This document shows positions 46,740 through 58,577 of a stretch of 64,000 bases of DNA, piece by piece. Numbering within the stretch: position 1 is the stretch's first letter; each line of letters opens with the position of its first letter. The notes beneath the pieces were generated by a model that did not search any database, was not told the DNA's origin, and saw only the letters and a list, made by a program, of their open reading frames with translations. A program made the position numbers and the translations under genes. Source of the stretch: Mangifera indica (Eukaryota; Streptophyta; Magnoliopsida; Sapindales; Anacardiaceae); assembly GCF_011075055.1 (NCBI RefSeq), contig NC_058145.1, positions 16,427,894-16,491,893 on the forward strand. The letters are read 5' to 3'.

Positions 46740-47488
46740 TAGGATATTAATTAAAATAGGTAAAAAATTTTCCGCTTATACCTTTTTAGGTAAACGTACA
46801 GTAGTTTTATTTTTATAAGCAAATGTTTTTGTAACTCCAAAAATACCCTCCCAGCCCTGTATACGTAAACGCTGGAAGGAAAACTTGAGTGCGTGAGTGC
46901 GTGCGGTGCGTGAGCAGTGCGTGCACCCTGATTAATATGTATAAACAAAGTGTGAGGGTGCGCGTGCAGTGCGTGCAATGCGCACACCCTTTCTTTTATA
47001 TATATATATATATATGTATATGTATTAAATAATATAAAAAAATATAATAAATAAATAAATATATTAAATATTATAATATTTAATATAATATATATAAATA
47101 ATAATAATAATAATTTTTAAATATATATTATATATATAATATTATAATATAATAAATATATATAATAATATAATATTATATATATATAAAATATATGTAC
47201 AGTGCACTGTACATGTACTGTGCACATACTGTACGTATACTGTGCGCGCACTGCACACTGTATACAGTGCGCGCACTGCACATGTACTGTGCACACCGCG
47301 CGCACCATACACTCTGCACGCACTTCGCACGCACCCACGCATTCAAATCTTTCTTCCAGTGTCTATGTATACAGGACTGAGAGGGTATTTTCGGAGTTAC
47401 AAAAAAATTTGCTTATAAAAGTAAAACTATTGTACGTTTGCCTAAAATAATATAAACGGAAAAATTTTTACCTATTTTAATTAATATA
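46740..47488. mobile_element. Long inverted-repeat element with GTGCAC-rich core, 749 bp
   Basis: The arms are about 130-150 bp and start ATATTAATTAAAATAGGTAA on the left, with the inverse at the right. The element is absent from the duplicate flank at 63730, where an A10 run is uninterrupted; here A9 and A10 flank the insertion, suggesting a 9-bp-like TSD. The interior holds (AT)n tracts and a core of TGCACTGTACAT-type words. Open frames on both strands in the core are low-complexity artefacts. Confidence 0.8.
46868..47338. repeat. Alternating GTGCAC/GTACTG and AT tracts
   Basis: 46880-46985 and 47197-47338 are built of GTGCGTGC, GTACTGTGCAC and TGCGCGCACTG words; both strands look alike. 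Between them, 46998-47196 is almost only A and T. Alternating purine-pyrimidine sequence of this sort can form cruciforms or left-handed DNA. Confidence 0.8.
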
Positions 47489-47650
47489 AAAAAAAAAACA
47501 CATTGTGACCCCATTTCCATTTAAGTAACGTTGTCTATTTTCCTCGCTTAACACGTTTTTGTTTTTCTAGAAAGTGTTCCCAAATAATTTCCTTAAATTT
47601 TATGTCTGGATTTAGAGAAACGTAACAGATTTTCAAAATCTTACTGATAA

Positions 47651-47824
47651 AATTTCTCCCATTATAGCTTCTACCAATTTCTGACTGGCATATTGCTCAC
47701 TCTGATCCGTCTCCGAAATGCCTACCCCAGTATCACGATAAGCATCAATGGCCACGTCTCTATGCACTTCATTCTTAAGATCGCCAAACCCATTTCCTTG
47801 TTTCTTAACGAAGGACTTGACCTT
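47651..47824 (-). pseudogene. Internal exon remnant of an unrecognised gene, first copy
   Basis: The minus strand is open for about 58 codons, including GDLKNEVHRDVAIDAYRDTG and QYASQKLVEAIMGEILS, followed by a good donor GTAAGA. I do not recognise the family. The duplicate at 63900-64000 carries a premature stop in KLE*. Confidence 0.45.
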
Positions 47825-48180
47825 TCAATCGTATTTTATAATCATCACTAAAACATTAAACACCATTATAATAACTTTAAACAATAGAAACAACATGAAA
47901 TAATAGTATTAAACAATCTAACAACATGAAATCACAATAAAATTAAATTTTCGTCTCTCCCTCCTTTGTGTTCAAATTGAATCTTTTATAATGGTTTTCT
48001 CACGGATTTTATTGTTCAATCACATCTCTTCTTCTATTAATAATTTATTTTTTTCATGCTATTGGGATTCCTTCCTCACTTGAAAGCTGAGGAAGAAAAG
48101 AGAAACAGTTGCAGAGAAAAAGAGAGAATCTTCGCATAGGTCATTTCAAAAGGGGTATTTTGGAAAAGTAAATTATTGTT
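47825..48180. other. Spacer left of the promoter-swap junction
   Basis: AT-rich; no gene recognised. On the minus strand it may hold further decayed parts of the unrecognised gene. Confidence 0.35.
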
Positions 48181-48202
48181 TGGAGCTTCTCGTTACCAAT
48201 AT

Positions 48203-48241
<39 letters not shown>

Positions 48242-48428
48242 ATTTTATTTTTTGGCTTATTTTATTTATGGGTGTTTGTGTTTTTATGCACAATTTTGTT
48301 TAAATATAGAATAACCTATTTGAGCAATAAAAATTATTTATTAGAGAAAAATCATTATATTATACCCTTTATGGTTATAACATTACTTGCTTAAAATTTG
48401 GCATCTAACTATGAACATGAATGATTTA
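48181..48428 (+). repeat. Distal class C upstream fragment fused to a D gene
   Basis: Matches the segment 43770-44000 that lies 250-475 bases before the C gene in unit 3, with an expanded (AT)n run at 48205-48235. It ends at GAACATGAATGATTTA and is joined directly to the D leader. It does not include the C-gene TATA box. Confidence 0.85.
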
Positions 48429-48512
48429 GATTTAGCCGGAAGCACCATCTCCAAGCTCTTTTATTAATAAATTTCTACTTGTCTTAATATTCACTAGTTG
48501 AATTCTGAGGCA

Positions 48513-48794
48513 ATGAAGAAGATCAGCGTGGCTCTTATGTTGAGTTTGGTGGTGATGGTATTGATTAAGAAAGTGCATGTTGCAGAGGCAGCGTGCAACC
48601 CAATGGAGTTGACATCATGCGCCTCATCGGTGGGTTCTGCAGGAAAACCGTCGCGTGCTTGCTGCAGCAAGCTGAGGAAACAGAAGTCATGCCTTTGTGG
48701 GTACCTCAAGGACCCAAATCTGAGAAAATATGTCAACATTCGCGATGCTAGAAAGGTTGCCGGTGCATGCGGTATTACGTTGCCTAAATGTTAA
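48513..48794 (+). CDS. Type-2 nsLTP, class D (promoter-swapped copy)
   Basis: 93 residues from the ATG at 48513; an in-frame TTG at 48498 is not a likely start. The signal peptide core is VALMLSLVVMVLI and the cysteine pattern C-X7-C-X13-CC-X8-CLC-X23-C-X6-C is intact. Differences from 18258 include KKVHVAEA for KEVHLAEA, and VNIRDARKVAGA. Upstream of about 48430 the native promoter, including TATAAAT, is gone. Expression therefore is uncertain although the coding region is intact. Confidence 0.9.
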   Translation: MKKISVALMLSLVVMVLIKKVHVAEAACNPMELTSCASSVGSAGKPSRACCSKLRKQKSCLCGYLKDPNLRKYVNIRDARKVAGACGITLPKC

Positions 48795-49467
48795 TTAATC
48801 GAAGCTTTTTTATTAGCAGTTTATGTTATTAATGAATAAGGAGTTTGCATAAAGCATGGTATGTTTTCCATATGAATAAAACTATATATACTTACAAATT
48901 TTATAAGCTTATTCATGCAAACTGAGATGATAACATATATATAAAAAGATGATACAATTATTTATCTTTTTATTTTATTTTAAAATTACTCAATCATATA
49001 TTGTCATATTAAATTATATGGATAATACTCTTTTTATACTAAACTTTTTATCTCTAACTTATACGTGGAGATGAAAATAGGAAAATGGTATGTTGTTTGC
49101 ATTGTGTGTTCCACATCTCTAGCCATGGAGGTAGAAGATGAAATATGTATACATGTACTAAACTAATTAGTACAAGGATTATTGGGTTGTGATTAAATAT
49201 ATGGCTTGGATTATTATGTTCTTATATTTATCCAATCTATTGTAATTACAGAAATGTTTTTTTATATTATATAATTCATAATTATCGATATAAATTAATA
49301 TATATTTTTAGATAAAGGATTATATGAAAAGAATTTATCTAAAAAATCTTAATTTTTAAAGAGGTATTTGTAATAAATAATGATATAATAATTAAAATTT
49401 GTTTATCATTTTGTTAATGTTTTATTATTTTATTTTTAAAAAAATATATCTTATAAATCAAAACGAT
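48795..49467. other. D-gene 3' flank, second block
   Basis: AT-rich; aligns with 18540-19201. No gene. Confidence 0.6.
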
Positions 49468-49820
49468 ATAATATATAATACATAATAAAAAAAAATTAGT
49501 TTTTAATATATTATATAATATATAATTCAACTATCATGATATAATCTTTGTAAATTATAATACATATGTGTAAATTTTTACTTACAATTTTTCATATTTT
49601 ATTGGCTTGATTTTCGTTATCACATAACCATTATAATTTTCCGCCATAAGTGACATCTAATAAAATTTTTAAAGAAAAGTTCTCATTTATTTTAAAATTT
49701 TATAAAAATTAAAAATTTTTAAAAATCAATTTAAGTGAACCAACTCACCAAAAAGCCCACAGTAACATGATGTAGGATGCTATGAGTTGTGGCCCAATCT
49801 TTAGCTTTGAGATAGGATCT

Positions 49821-50171
49821 TGTCAAAACCCACTATTCGATGGGTCTTGACACGCCACAACATGGCCCGTTGCACGATGAATTACACCAAATTAGGCATG
49901 TCTCAACCCAAACCTATTGTGGCGACAATGCCATAGCTAAACCAAATGCATCTTAATTACTACCCAAAATGTGTTGGCAGACTCAGAAGATACACCTACC
50001 ATATATTTCACCACCATTACAAATCCAAAATTTCCTTATTTAACCACTACTCAATGACCAACACTTGTTCCATGTATAATCACAACAAAAGATACCTTAT
50101 TTAAAACTCTAAATCTGTTGGCGGGCTCACGGGAATTATTTCAATACCACCATCTCAACCCATCTATAAAT
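49821..50171 (+). promoter_or_regulatory. Class A promoter (unit 4)
   Basis: W-box palindrome at 49821-49852 (loop CTATTCGA) and TATAAAT at 50165-50171. Confidence 0.6.
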
Positions 50172-50242
50172 TCTAGCTTAGTTAAGCTATCTCTCACCTG
50201 TCAATATAGATAGCAATACTGCAGGCGATTCAATTCAAGAAA

Positions 50243-50539
50243 ATGAGGAGGGTTTGTGGTGATTTCTTCATGGTGGTGGCCATGTTGGTTGTTTTGTTGA
50301 TGGCTTCTAAGGAGGTGTGTGTCATGTCCCAGCAGGGATGCAATATCACGGAGTTGACGCCATGTTTACCTGCAGTGACATCCCCGGCTCAGCCGACAGA
50401 AATTTGTTGCAGCAAATTGAAGAGTCAAACACAATGCTTTTGTAAATACTTAAAAGACCCAGCTTTCAGTCATTTTGCTACCCCTGAAGTAACTCAAAAG
50501 TTATCCACCGTGTGTGGTATTAAGATACCCAAGTGTTAA
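50243..50539 (+). CDS. Type-2 nsLTP, class A (unit 4)
   Basis: 98 residues with intact signal peptide and eight-cysteine pattern (CFC, X23). It differs from the unit 1 protein at seven positions: Phe9, Leu18, Asn34, Thr39 in LTPC, Glu in PTEI, Ser and Val in LSTVC. Asn34 creates an N-I-T sequon directly after Cys1, absent from units 1-3. Confidence 0.92.
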   Translation: MRRVCGDFFMVVAMLVVLLMASKEVCVMSQQGCNITELTPCLPAVTSPAQPTEICCSKLKSQTQCFCKYLKDPAFSHFATPEVTQKLSTVCGIKIPKC

Positions 50540-50764
50540 TCAGTTTCCTGTTTATCAATGGCAAATCTTAAAGGAGTTTATTGTTTTTTAATAATAATAT
50601 AATATCATCTTTCAATATGAATATTATCATCAATATTATTCTATTAATGTTTTTCTTTATAAATTTATAGTGCTAAAAACCGAAAGTATAAATATGTGTA
50701 ATGCACTCACTATATTCATTTTGGTTTTTATTAATAAAATAAAGAGGAAAATTAATTAAAAGAA

Positions 50765-51688
50765 GGCTAAAAGACTTATTCCCACCTAAGGTATAGTAAA
50801 ATCTCAAAGTTCCATCCTTCAACTTTCAAAAATCTAAACACTCACTCATGAATTAAAATTTGTTAAAATTTTTAGTTAGGCTAAAGGTAAAATCGTTATT
50901 TAATAATAATATTTTAAAAATAAAAATTTATATTATTTTACCCATTTAATTTGGAAAGCTAATAATTTCTCCTAAAATTAAATTTTAAAAATTGACATTT
51001 CCCCCTTACCTAGGGTTTCAAATTTTGTCGTTGAATTTTTGACAAACGATGGTCGATCTCTCTCCCTCCCGAAGACTGCTATCCCTAGATTGATGACGTG
51101 TAAATTTGACAAAATTTAAATTAAGAGTCAAAATTCTTCATCTAAACCTTCGTCATTCAGACAAAGTCATTTTCATTTAGATAATGACGATGGTCCAGAC
51201 AAGAAGTCGTCCTCCTCCGAACAAGCATGACTCCTTATTTGGACCATCATCATCATTTAGACAAAATTGACTTCGTTTAAACGATAAAAGTCTAGATGAA
51301 GAGTTTCAACTCTTTATCTAGATTTTGTTTGGATTTTATCAAATCCATATGTTATCAGTTAGAGGGAGATAAGTCACCAAGCGGGAGAGAAATTGGTTGT
51401 CATTCATAGGAAATTCGATTGTGAAATTTGAAACCTTAAGTAGGGGAAAAATGTAACTGTTTAAAACTTAATTTTGGAGAGAAAATTGTTAGTTTTTCAA
51501 ATTAAGAGGGTAAAATAATATAAACTTTTATTTTCTTAAATATTATTATTAAATAACGATTTTATCTTTGACCCTAACTAAAAATTTTAGCAGAATTTAG
51601 TTCATAAGTGAGTGTTTGAGTTTTTGAAAGTTGAATAGTGGAACTTTGGGATTTTACTATACCTTGAGTGGGAATAAGTCATTTGGCC
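50765..51688. mobile_element. Mutator-like miniature element, unit 4 copy
   Basis: Same site as the others; the left TSD has become TTAAAAGAA, the right is TTAAAATAA. Confidence 0.9.
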
Positions 51689-51740
51689 TTAAAATAATTA
51701 TTTTAAGGGAATGCATACAATTTTAGCCAATATACTCTAA

Positions 51741-52219
51741 GGGTCCATTTGGTTGGAAGATTTAAATATTACTTTAGTAATATATCTTTTATTACTTCTA
51801 TTACTTTGTTTGGTTTGTAAAGTAATAAAAGATTTGAGTAACTTTTCATTATCGATAGTGATGTGATAGATAATATAAAAGTTAATTTGATTATTACTTC
51901 TATTTTAAGTATTAAAAGATTCACATGGTAATCTTAATTATTATTATTATTTTTTCTTTATTTATTAAATTTTTAGGATAAAATTACCCTCAATTTTTAA
52001 TTCAAATAATAAATAATATTAAAAATATTTTGTATACCCATTAATCTTTCATATAATAAATAAAATAATATATTAATATTTTTTTATTACTTCTAACCAA
52101 GCACAATAATTATTTATACATACCAATTTTACCAAACATAGTAATATACTTATATTCAGTAATCTTCAAGATAATTTTTCAATTTCAATAATAAAACATT
52201 TTTCAAACCAAATGTCTCC
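51741..52219. mobile_element. PIF/Harbinger-like miniature element, unit 4 copy
   Basis: Same site, TAA on both sides. Confidence 0.75.
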
Positions 52220-52222
52220 TAA

Positions 52223-53929
52223 GGGGGCGTTTGGTTCAGGAAATGTTTTATTACTAAAAATAAAATATTACAATTAAAATAGATTACTTGAAAGATTACT
52301 GGGTATAAATTATGACTATGTTTGGTTATAATATCATTTATAAATGATTAATATGTTTGGTTAGTGGTAATGAATGAATACCAAATATATAATTGACCTA
52401 AATACCTTTAAAAAGATTACTGGGTATAAATTAATACTGTGTTTGGTTAGATTAACATTTGTAATGTTTGAAATTTTTTTTTCTTGTGCATATACTCAAC
52501 ATTTCTCATATTAATACATATAATTTTTTTTATTGAATTAGATCTCACAGGTCTCTAAATATTATACAAAATAAATGAATAACTAACATTTAACCCATCT
52601 GAAAGTTGTGAGATTTAATTCAATAAATTAATACTGTGTTTACTAACAAAATGAAAGCTGAAAGAATTAGACAGTTTATATATATATGTCTTACTTACCA
52701 ATAAAACCATTAATCAGAAATTGAAATTATGTTAAACACAAAGTTTACAATGATCCAAAACCAAGAACATATAAATTAGTTTATAAGTCACTCCATAACA
52801 AATATTACTAACTAACATCAACACAATAAAAGAAAGTATTACAATTAGTTTACAAGTCACTCCAAAAGGCTGGACATTTTGCAGCTGAAAGGGGCAAGTA
52901 CAACAAGCCAACAAGATTGGAACCATTTCCACCAGGACGAAAAATTAGAAAGCACCAATTTTGAAACTTTCATGTAGCCAGTTGTGACAGCTACACAATA
53001 GGTTGAACACAACTTTATATGACACCGGAATGCAGGAGGCAGAGGAGCAATTGGAAATCCCAGGCTCCAGAGCATAGTAGTTTCTGGGCAGGGGCATTCT
53101 TTTGGGACAAATTTGTTGAAATCTAGCAGCAAATCTTTACATATGCCTATTCTTAATTTTGATAATATATTTTCAGGTTCTTAGGATGATGTTTTCAAGG
53201 TTTCTGGACTCAACCTGGTTGGAACTTCTGTGTGGAACATTTTCTCAATGCGTGAGAAAATATTGGAATAAATTCTAAAGATTATTTTATCCTCAGCAAG
53301 TGGCAACTTAAAGGAGTTCAGAAAAGCTTTTTAAAGCAATAGATCAAGGGTTTCTATATGAAAACACAAAAGTTCAAATTCGAAAGCAAAGAAAAATAAG
53401 ATTAAAAACAAATTTATAATACATAAAGAAGATGATAAGAGAGAGGAATTACCAAAATTGTTGCTGCAACTTGAAGGGAGATGATTTGTTGAGTAGAAAC
53501 CCTAGCTATGGAGAAGGCGTACACACAAGCTGTCAAACACGATAAAATGGACTTGCATTAGGGTTTGTGAGGCATTATATAAGGGTAGTTTAGTGTAAAT
53601 TGAAGGGTAATTTTGTCCCAAATAAAAAAGTTTTAGGTCAAACTTGGTACTTGGCATATATGTTATTTTAATTGATAAGAAGGGCATTTATGTCCTAAAA
53701 TTATTATAAGTGAGGGTAAAATAGTAAGAAAAAATAGATTACTTTGGTAATCTTAAAATACCTAAAGTTGAGATGGTAATCAAATTACCGCTTATATTAC
53801 TTGCCACGTCAGCTTAGTAATAAAACATTACTGGAATCTTTTATTATCTTCGTAACCAAACAAAGTAATTTGAAGGAATTAAAGATAGATTCCTGAAGTA
53901 ATGTTTTATTCTAGTAACCAAACGCCCCC
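52223..53929. mobile_element. Complete PIF/Harbinger-like element, 1707 bp
   Basis: Perfect 14-bp terminal inverted repeats GGGGGCGTTTGGTT and TSD TAA (52220-52222, 53930-53932). Unit 5 gives the empty site CTCCTAAAGG (61323-61332). It has no long transposase frame. Minus-strand frames of 66-91 codons near 52732-53132 lack recognisable domains; the G+C-richer interior (52850-53520) may be captured host sequence. A truncated copy is at 21961-22820. Confidence 0.88.
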
Positions 53930-54963
53930 TAAAGGTTATAATCAAACATATCAAATAACGATAGGACTGTTGTCATCTATAACTTTGTTACAGTTTGAAA
54001 ACCCTAACTTTTTTCTATTCCAAATTTTCAAATTTATTTCATAAAATAATTACCTAAAGATAATTTAACTTTTAGATATTCACTAAATTATTACCTAAAA
54101 AATAACATAATTTTCAAATTGATTTCCAAATTCATTTAATGAAATTATTACCTTATAAATTAATTGAATTTCCAAAAAATTAATTGAATATCCAAATTGA
54201 TTTGGTGAAATTATAAACTTTTACGTAATTGAATTTCCATATTTGTTTCATGAAATTATTCCTTAAAAAAAAACTAAATTTCCAAATTGATTTTATGACA
54301 TTATCAGCTAAAAATGTAATTTTAAATTGATTTCACGAAATTATTATCTTAAAAATGTAATTGAATTTTTTTATCAGATGTATGTTTCGTCCCGAGAGGC
54401 AGGCAATCCTAGGAATTGATGTCGTGCTTTGAAGAGTGAAATACAATAATGCCCTTTTGGATACTTAAAAAAACCTAATTTTTAGCAGTTTAGTTAACCA
54501 CAAAGTAACTCAAATGTGCATTTTAAATATACAAATAAGTACATATTTATATGTATTATCATATAATTTAATAAATTTAAATTAAGAATAAAGTAACACA
54601 CAATATTGCTCAAACATTATTCACTATATTTAGTATTATAATAAATTATGTATAACTATTTTAAGAACATAAATAAATATATATTTAATGTATGTTATCA
54701 TATAATTGAATTATTTTAAATTAAAAATAAAATAATACTCAATCATATGACAACAAATATAAATTTATATCTATTTATTTATTTAAAATAAATATGACAA
54801 TATTGCTCTTAGTGTTAATATACTTAAGTGTTAATTAGCTCTTTATTCATCAATCGAAACTCTTACATGAGTTTTCTTTTATTAAAGAATAATATAATGT
54901 CTTCTTTCAATTTAGAGAATTTTCATCAATATTGTTCTTTAAATGCTTAACTGTTCCAAAATT

Positions 54964-55226
54964 GCCGGTTATTCATCCTCCAGGTGACTGGATTATTAAT
55001 CGAAATGGGTTCTACAACACAGACTTAATCTCCAAACCAACTATGAAGAAGACTATCCGACTCCTGGACATCCATGCATCAATGCAGTTCAGCAGACAAC
55101 AGCACTCTCCAGGAGATTGGCAACGATTTTACATAACTTTTATAGTGAATTAATACTTTTTAGTTCATGGGGAGGGGCCAGAGAAGGATTCCGCTGGTCA
55201 ATATGGCAAATTTGGGAGAAAGTTAC
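54964..55226 (+). pseudogene. ORF fragment upstream of B (unit 4)
   Basis: As 26868-27130, with DLISKPTMKKTIRLLDIHAS; the frame remains open. Confidence 0.5.
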
Positions 55227-55356
55227 TTCACTTAACCCCCACTCATTAACCAACATTTGTTCCATGTATAAAATCAATAGGAGATGCCTTGTCAAACCTT
55301 TAATCTTATTGGCGGACTTACATGGAGTTATTTCAATACCACCATCTCAACCCATT

Positions 55357-55363
55357 TATAAAT
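55357..55363 (+). promoter_or_regulatory. TATA box of class B (unit 4)
   Basis: TATAAAT, 74 bases before the ATG at 55431. Confidence 0.75.
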
Positions 55364-55430
55364 TCTTATTTGGCTAAGTCATCTCTTATTTCTCCATATA
55401 GATTTCAACATCGCCAACAATTCAAGAAAA

Positions 55431-55586
55431 ATGAGTAGGTTTTGTTGTGATCTAGTCTTGGTGGTGTCCATTTTGGTGGTTTTGTTTATGGCTTCGAAAG
55501 AGGTGCATGTGACGTCCCAAGTCCTATGCATTCCCTTGGAGTTGACGCCGTGCATGCATGCAATGACATTGCCGACTCAATGTTAA
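55431..55586 (+). pseudogene. Class B mini-LTP (unit 4)
   Basis: The same 51-codon sequence as the other copies, in a unit whose spacers have clearly diverged. The deletion therefore predates the split between units 1-3 and 4. Confidence 0.75.
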
Positions 55587-57502
55587 TAAAATAATATCAT
55601 AATAAAATGATATCATCTTTCAATTTAGATAATTTTTATCAATTTTTTTCTGTATATATTTTATGTTATCAATTCATGATGCTAAAACTGAAAAATACAT
55701 AAAGATATATAAATTATTTCATACAGTGGAATGCACCGACAACCTTAGTTATGCAGCCTCTATTTTCATTTTGCTGAGACGAAAATTAATTAAAATAACC
55801 ATTTTTGGAGGATACATTCGATTTTAGTCAATACTCTAAGACTTACATAGATCAGCTAAACATATCAATAATGATAGGACTGCCTTCATCTATAACTTTT
55901 TAATACTTTGAAAACCCTAACTTTTCACAATCTCAATTTCAAGTTTCCAAATTAATTTTATATAATTATTAACTGAAAAATAACTTAATTTTTAAATTGA
56001 ATTCAAAATCTTGTAACCTAAAAAATAATTGAATGTCTAAATTGAATTCATAATATTGTAACCTAAAAATAATTGAATTCAAAATTTTTATATTATTTTA
56101 AGGATCCTTTTTCTTATTTTTATCTTAAAATGTAATAAAATTTACTAATATAACTTGCTAAAAAAGATGAAATTCATATTTTTTTAAATCTGAGGGTGAA
56201 TACTTATTATTTTAACATAGTTTGGGTGAGAGATAGGTTTTTTTTTTAAACGAAAAACCTTACTTAAATTGGATAAATCCCCAAATAAATTAAGAGTTTA
56301 ATTTTAATATATCGTCAAAAGAGACTTTAACTCATGTTTTCTTATATATAAAACCTTTTATTTTATCATTCAGATTATCTCTTCGAGGTAATGAGAAATA
56401 GTTATTTTCCCTTAAAATAATCCCCTATCGATTGTAATGCTAATTTCTTAAAATCAATTATAAAACTCATATGTAACTTTTATCCTAACCTTTAGAAGAT
56501 AAAATCCTTTTCAATTTAGTATAACTAATATGTGGATTCAAAGCTTTAAACAAGCAACATTCCCAGAACAAGTGTTAAAATAAATGATATTTTTATTCAA
56601 TAATTAAAAAAAAAAACCAGACATTAGTTTAATTTGTTAAATGAAGAGACAAAATCGGAAATATGCTAAAAATTAATTAGATACAAATAACAAAAGAGTT
56701 CATTTTTTTTTTTTAATCACATGAAGAGCATATTGATGATTTTCATCTTATTTTATTCTATTTTCAAATGTTTTAACTTTTAACTTTTATATTATTTTTT
56801 AAAATATTATCATTACAAAATTGTATAAGAAATATTTTTTCTTTGATTTAGACACTTATTTTTTTAATTTTGTTGAAAATAAACATAGAGTTAAGAAAAC
56901 CCCAAAGGGTGGTTTCAATAACAAAAGAGGAAACGTCATATATAAGAGAATATAAATTCACGTCTCATTTAATAATATATCCAAATTAAATTCTTAATTT
57001 ATCTGATTCAGTTTTTGTAAGGTCAATCACTAGAACTAATGTTTGTTCTGCTCAATATAGTTAGTTCGGTCTTGAAAAGTGACGATCTGCCTTGAGTGGA
57101 GTTTCTCGTTACCAAAAATATATGTATATGTATATGTATATTCTTAATTTTATTTTTTGGCTTATTTTATTTATGGGCGTTTGTGTTTTTATGCACAATT
57201 TTGTTTAAATATAGAATAATCTATTTAAGTAATAAAAATTATTTATTAGAGAAAAATCATTATATTATACCCTTTATGGTTATAACATTACTTGCTTAAA
57301 ATTTGGCATCTAACCATGAACATGAATGATTTAAAGGGTGTTTTGCGTTACAAATCCTTCACAACTTAGAAAACCTTAACTAACCACCACTCATTAACCA
57401 ACCTTCCATGCATAATTAATTTCAGCAGAAGATGCCTTATAAAACCTTAAATCTGTTGGGAGACTCACAGGCGTTATCTTCATACCCCCATCTCAACCCA
57501 TC

Positions 57503-57509
57503 TATAAAT
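57503..57509 (+). promoter_or_regulatory. TATA box of class C (unit 4)
   Basis: TATAAAT, 76 bases before the ATG. Confidence 0.8.
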
Positions 57510-57578
57510 TCTGGCTTGGCTAAGTCATCTCTCACTTCTCCTTATAGATTACAATATCGCTAGCATTTCAAGTGAAAA

Positions 57579-57872
57579 ATGAAGAGGGTTTGTTGTGATC
57601 TAGTCTTGGTGCTGTCCATGTTGGTGGTTTTGTTTATGGCTTCGAAAGAGGTGTGTGTGACATCCCACAAGCTATGCAGTCCCTTGGATTTGTCATCGTG
57701 CATGCCTGTGACATTGCCGACTCGACCGACAGAAATTTGTTGCAAATCATTGAAGGGTCAAATGAAATGCTTTTGTGAATACAAAAAAGACCAATCTGTT
57801 AGTCGTTTACTTATCGCTCAAATAGTTCTTCAGTTAGCCCCCGCATGTGGTATTGATATACCTAAGTGTTAA
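57579..57872 (+). CDS. Type-2 nsLTP, class C (unit 4)
   Basis: 97 residues, identical in protein to the three other C genes: X12 spacing, CFC, final PKC. Confidence 0.92.
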   Translation: MKRVCCDLVLVLSMLVVLFMASKEVCVTSHKLCSPLDLSSCMPVTLPTRPTEICCKSLKGQMKCFCEYKKDQSVSRLLIAQIVLQLAPACGIDIPKC

Positions 57873-58570
57873 TAAAATGATATCATAATAAAATAATATA
57901 TCTTTCCATTTAGAGGATTTCCATCAATCTTGTTCTTTATATGTTTTACTTTATCAATTCATGGTGCTAAAAACTGAAAAGTATAAAATGATGATATCAA
58001 TAAAATTATGTGCATAATTTTTATATACAAACAATGATGTATCATAATATAAGTGAGTATTATTTTATCTTTAATTTTTAATTATCTAATACGTCATTTT
58101 TGTGTATATAATACTACTCAAAAGATATATGAATTGTTTGATATGGCGGAATGCGTTGACAACCTTAGTTATGTACCCTAAATTTTCATTTTGCTAAGAT
58201 GAAATTTAATTAAAATAACTATTTTTAGAGGATGCATTCAATTTTAGTCGATACTCTAAGGTTTATATACATACAACTAAACATATCAATGATGGTAGGA
58301 TTTCTTTAATCCATAGCCTTTTTACACTTTAAAAACCCTACCTTTTCACAATCTCAATTCCAAAATTTGACCTAAAAGTAATTGAATTTCCAAATTAATT
58401 TAATTAAATTATTACCTAAATAACCCACTCCAATTCCTTGTAAATTTAATCTGATTTTTTTAACATGTGTAAAAATCAATGTAAGTCTTTAATTTTTATT
58501 TAGGCATCATTCACTTGTTTTTATTTTGAATTATTTTGTTGCTTTTTTATCCTCAGAAATTTGAATATAT

Positions 58571-58577
58571 GATATAA
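58571..58577. repeat. Unit 4/unit 5 junction
   Basis: Same GAT microhomology junction as at 30478 and 37844. Confidence 0.9.

Larger units (their letters stand above)
48430..53090. repeat. Large duplicated block, right copy
   Basis: Aligns with 18175-22820 (D gene, A gene, Mutator-like and Harbinger-like elements). This copy continues through the complete Harbinger-like element into B and C genes. Confidence 0.8.
49468..58573. repeat. nsLTP repeat unit 4 (A, Harbinger insertion, B, C)
   Basis: Same order as units 1-3 but 1.7 kb longer because of the complete Harbinger-like element at 52223-53929. Its spacers differ from units 1-3 at a few percent of sites. The AT-rich stretches 53933-54963 and 55587-57502 hold no recognised gene. 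Confidence 0.9.

Noticed and set aside
46751..47450. Several His/Cys/Ala-rich frames on both strands around 47 kb
   Set aside because: They come from translating the GTGCAC-rich simple repeat in all frames.
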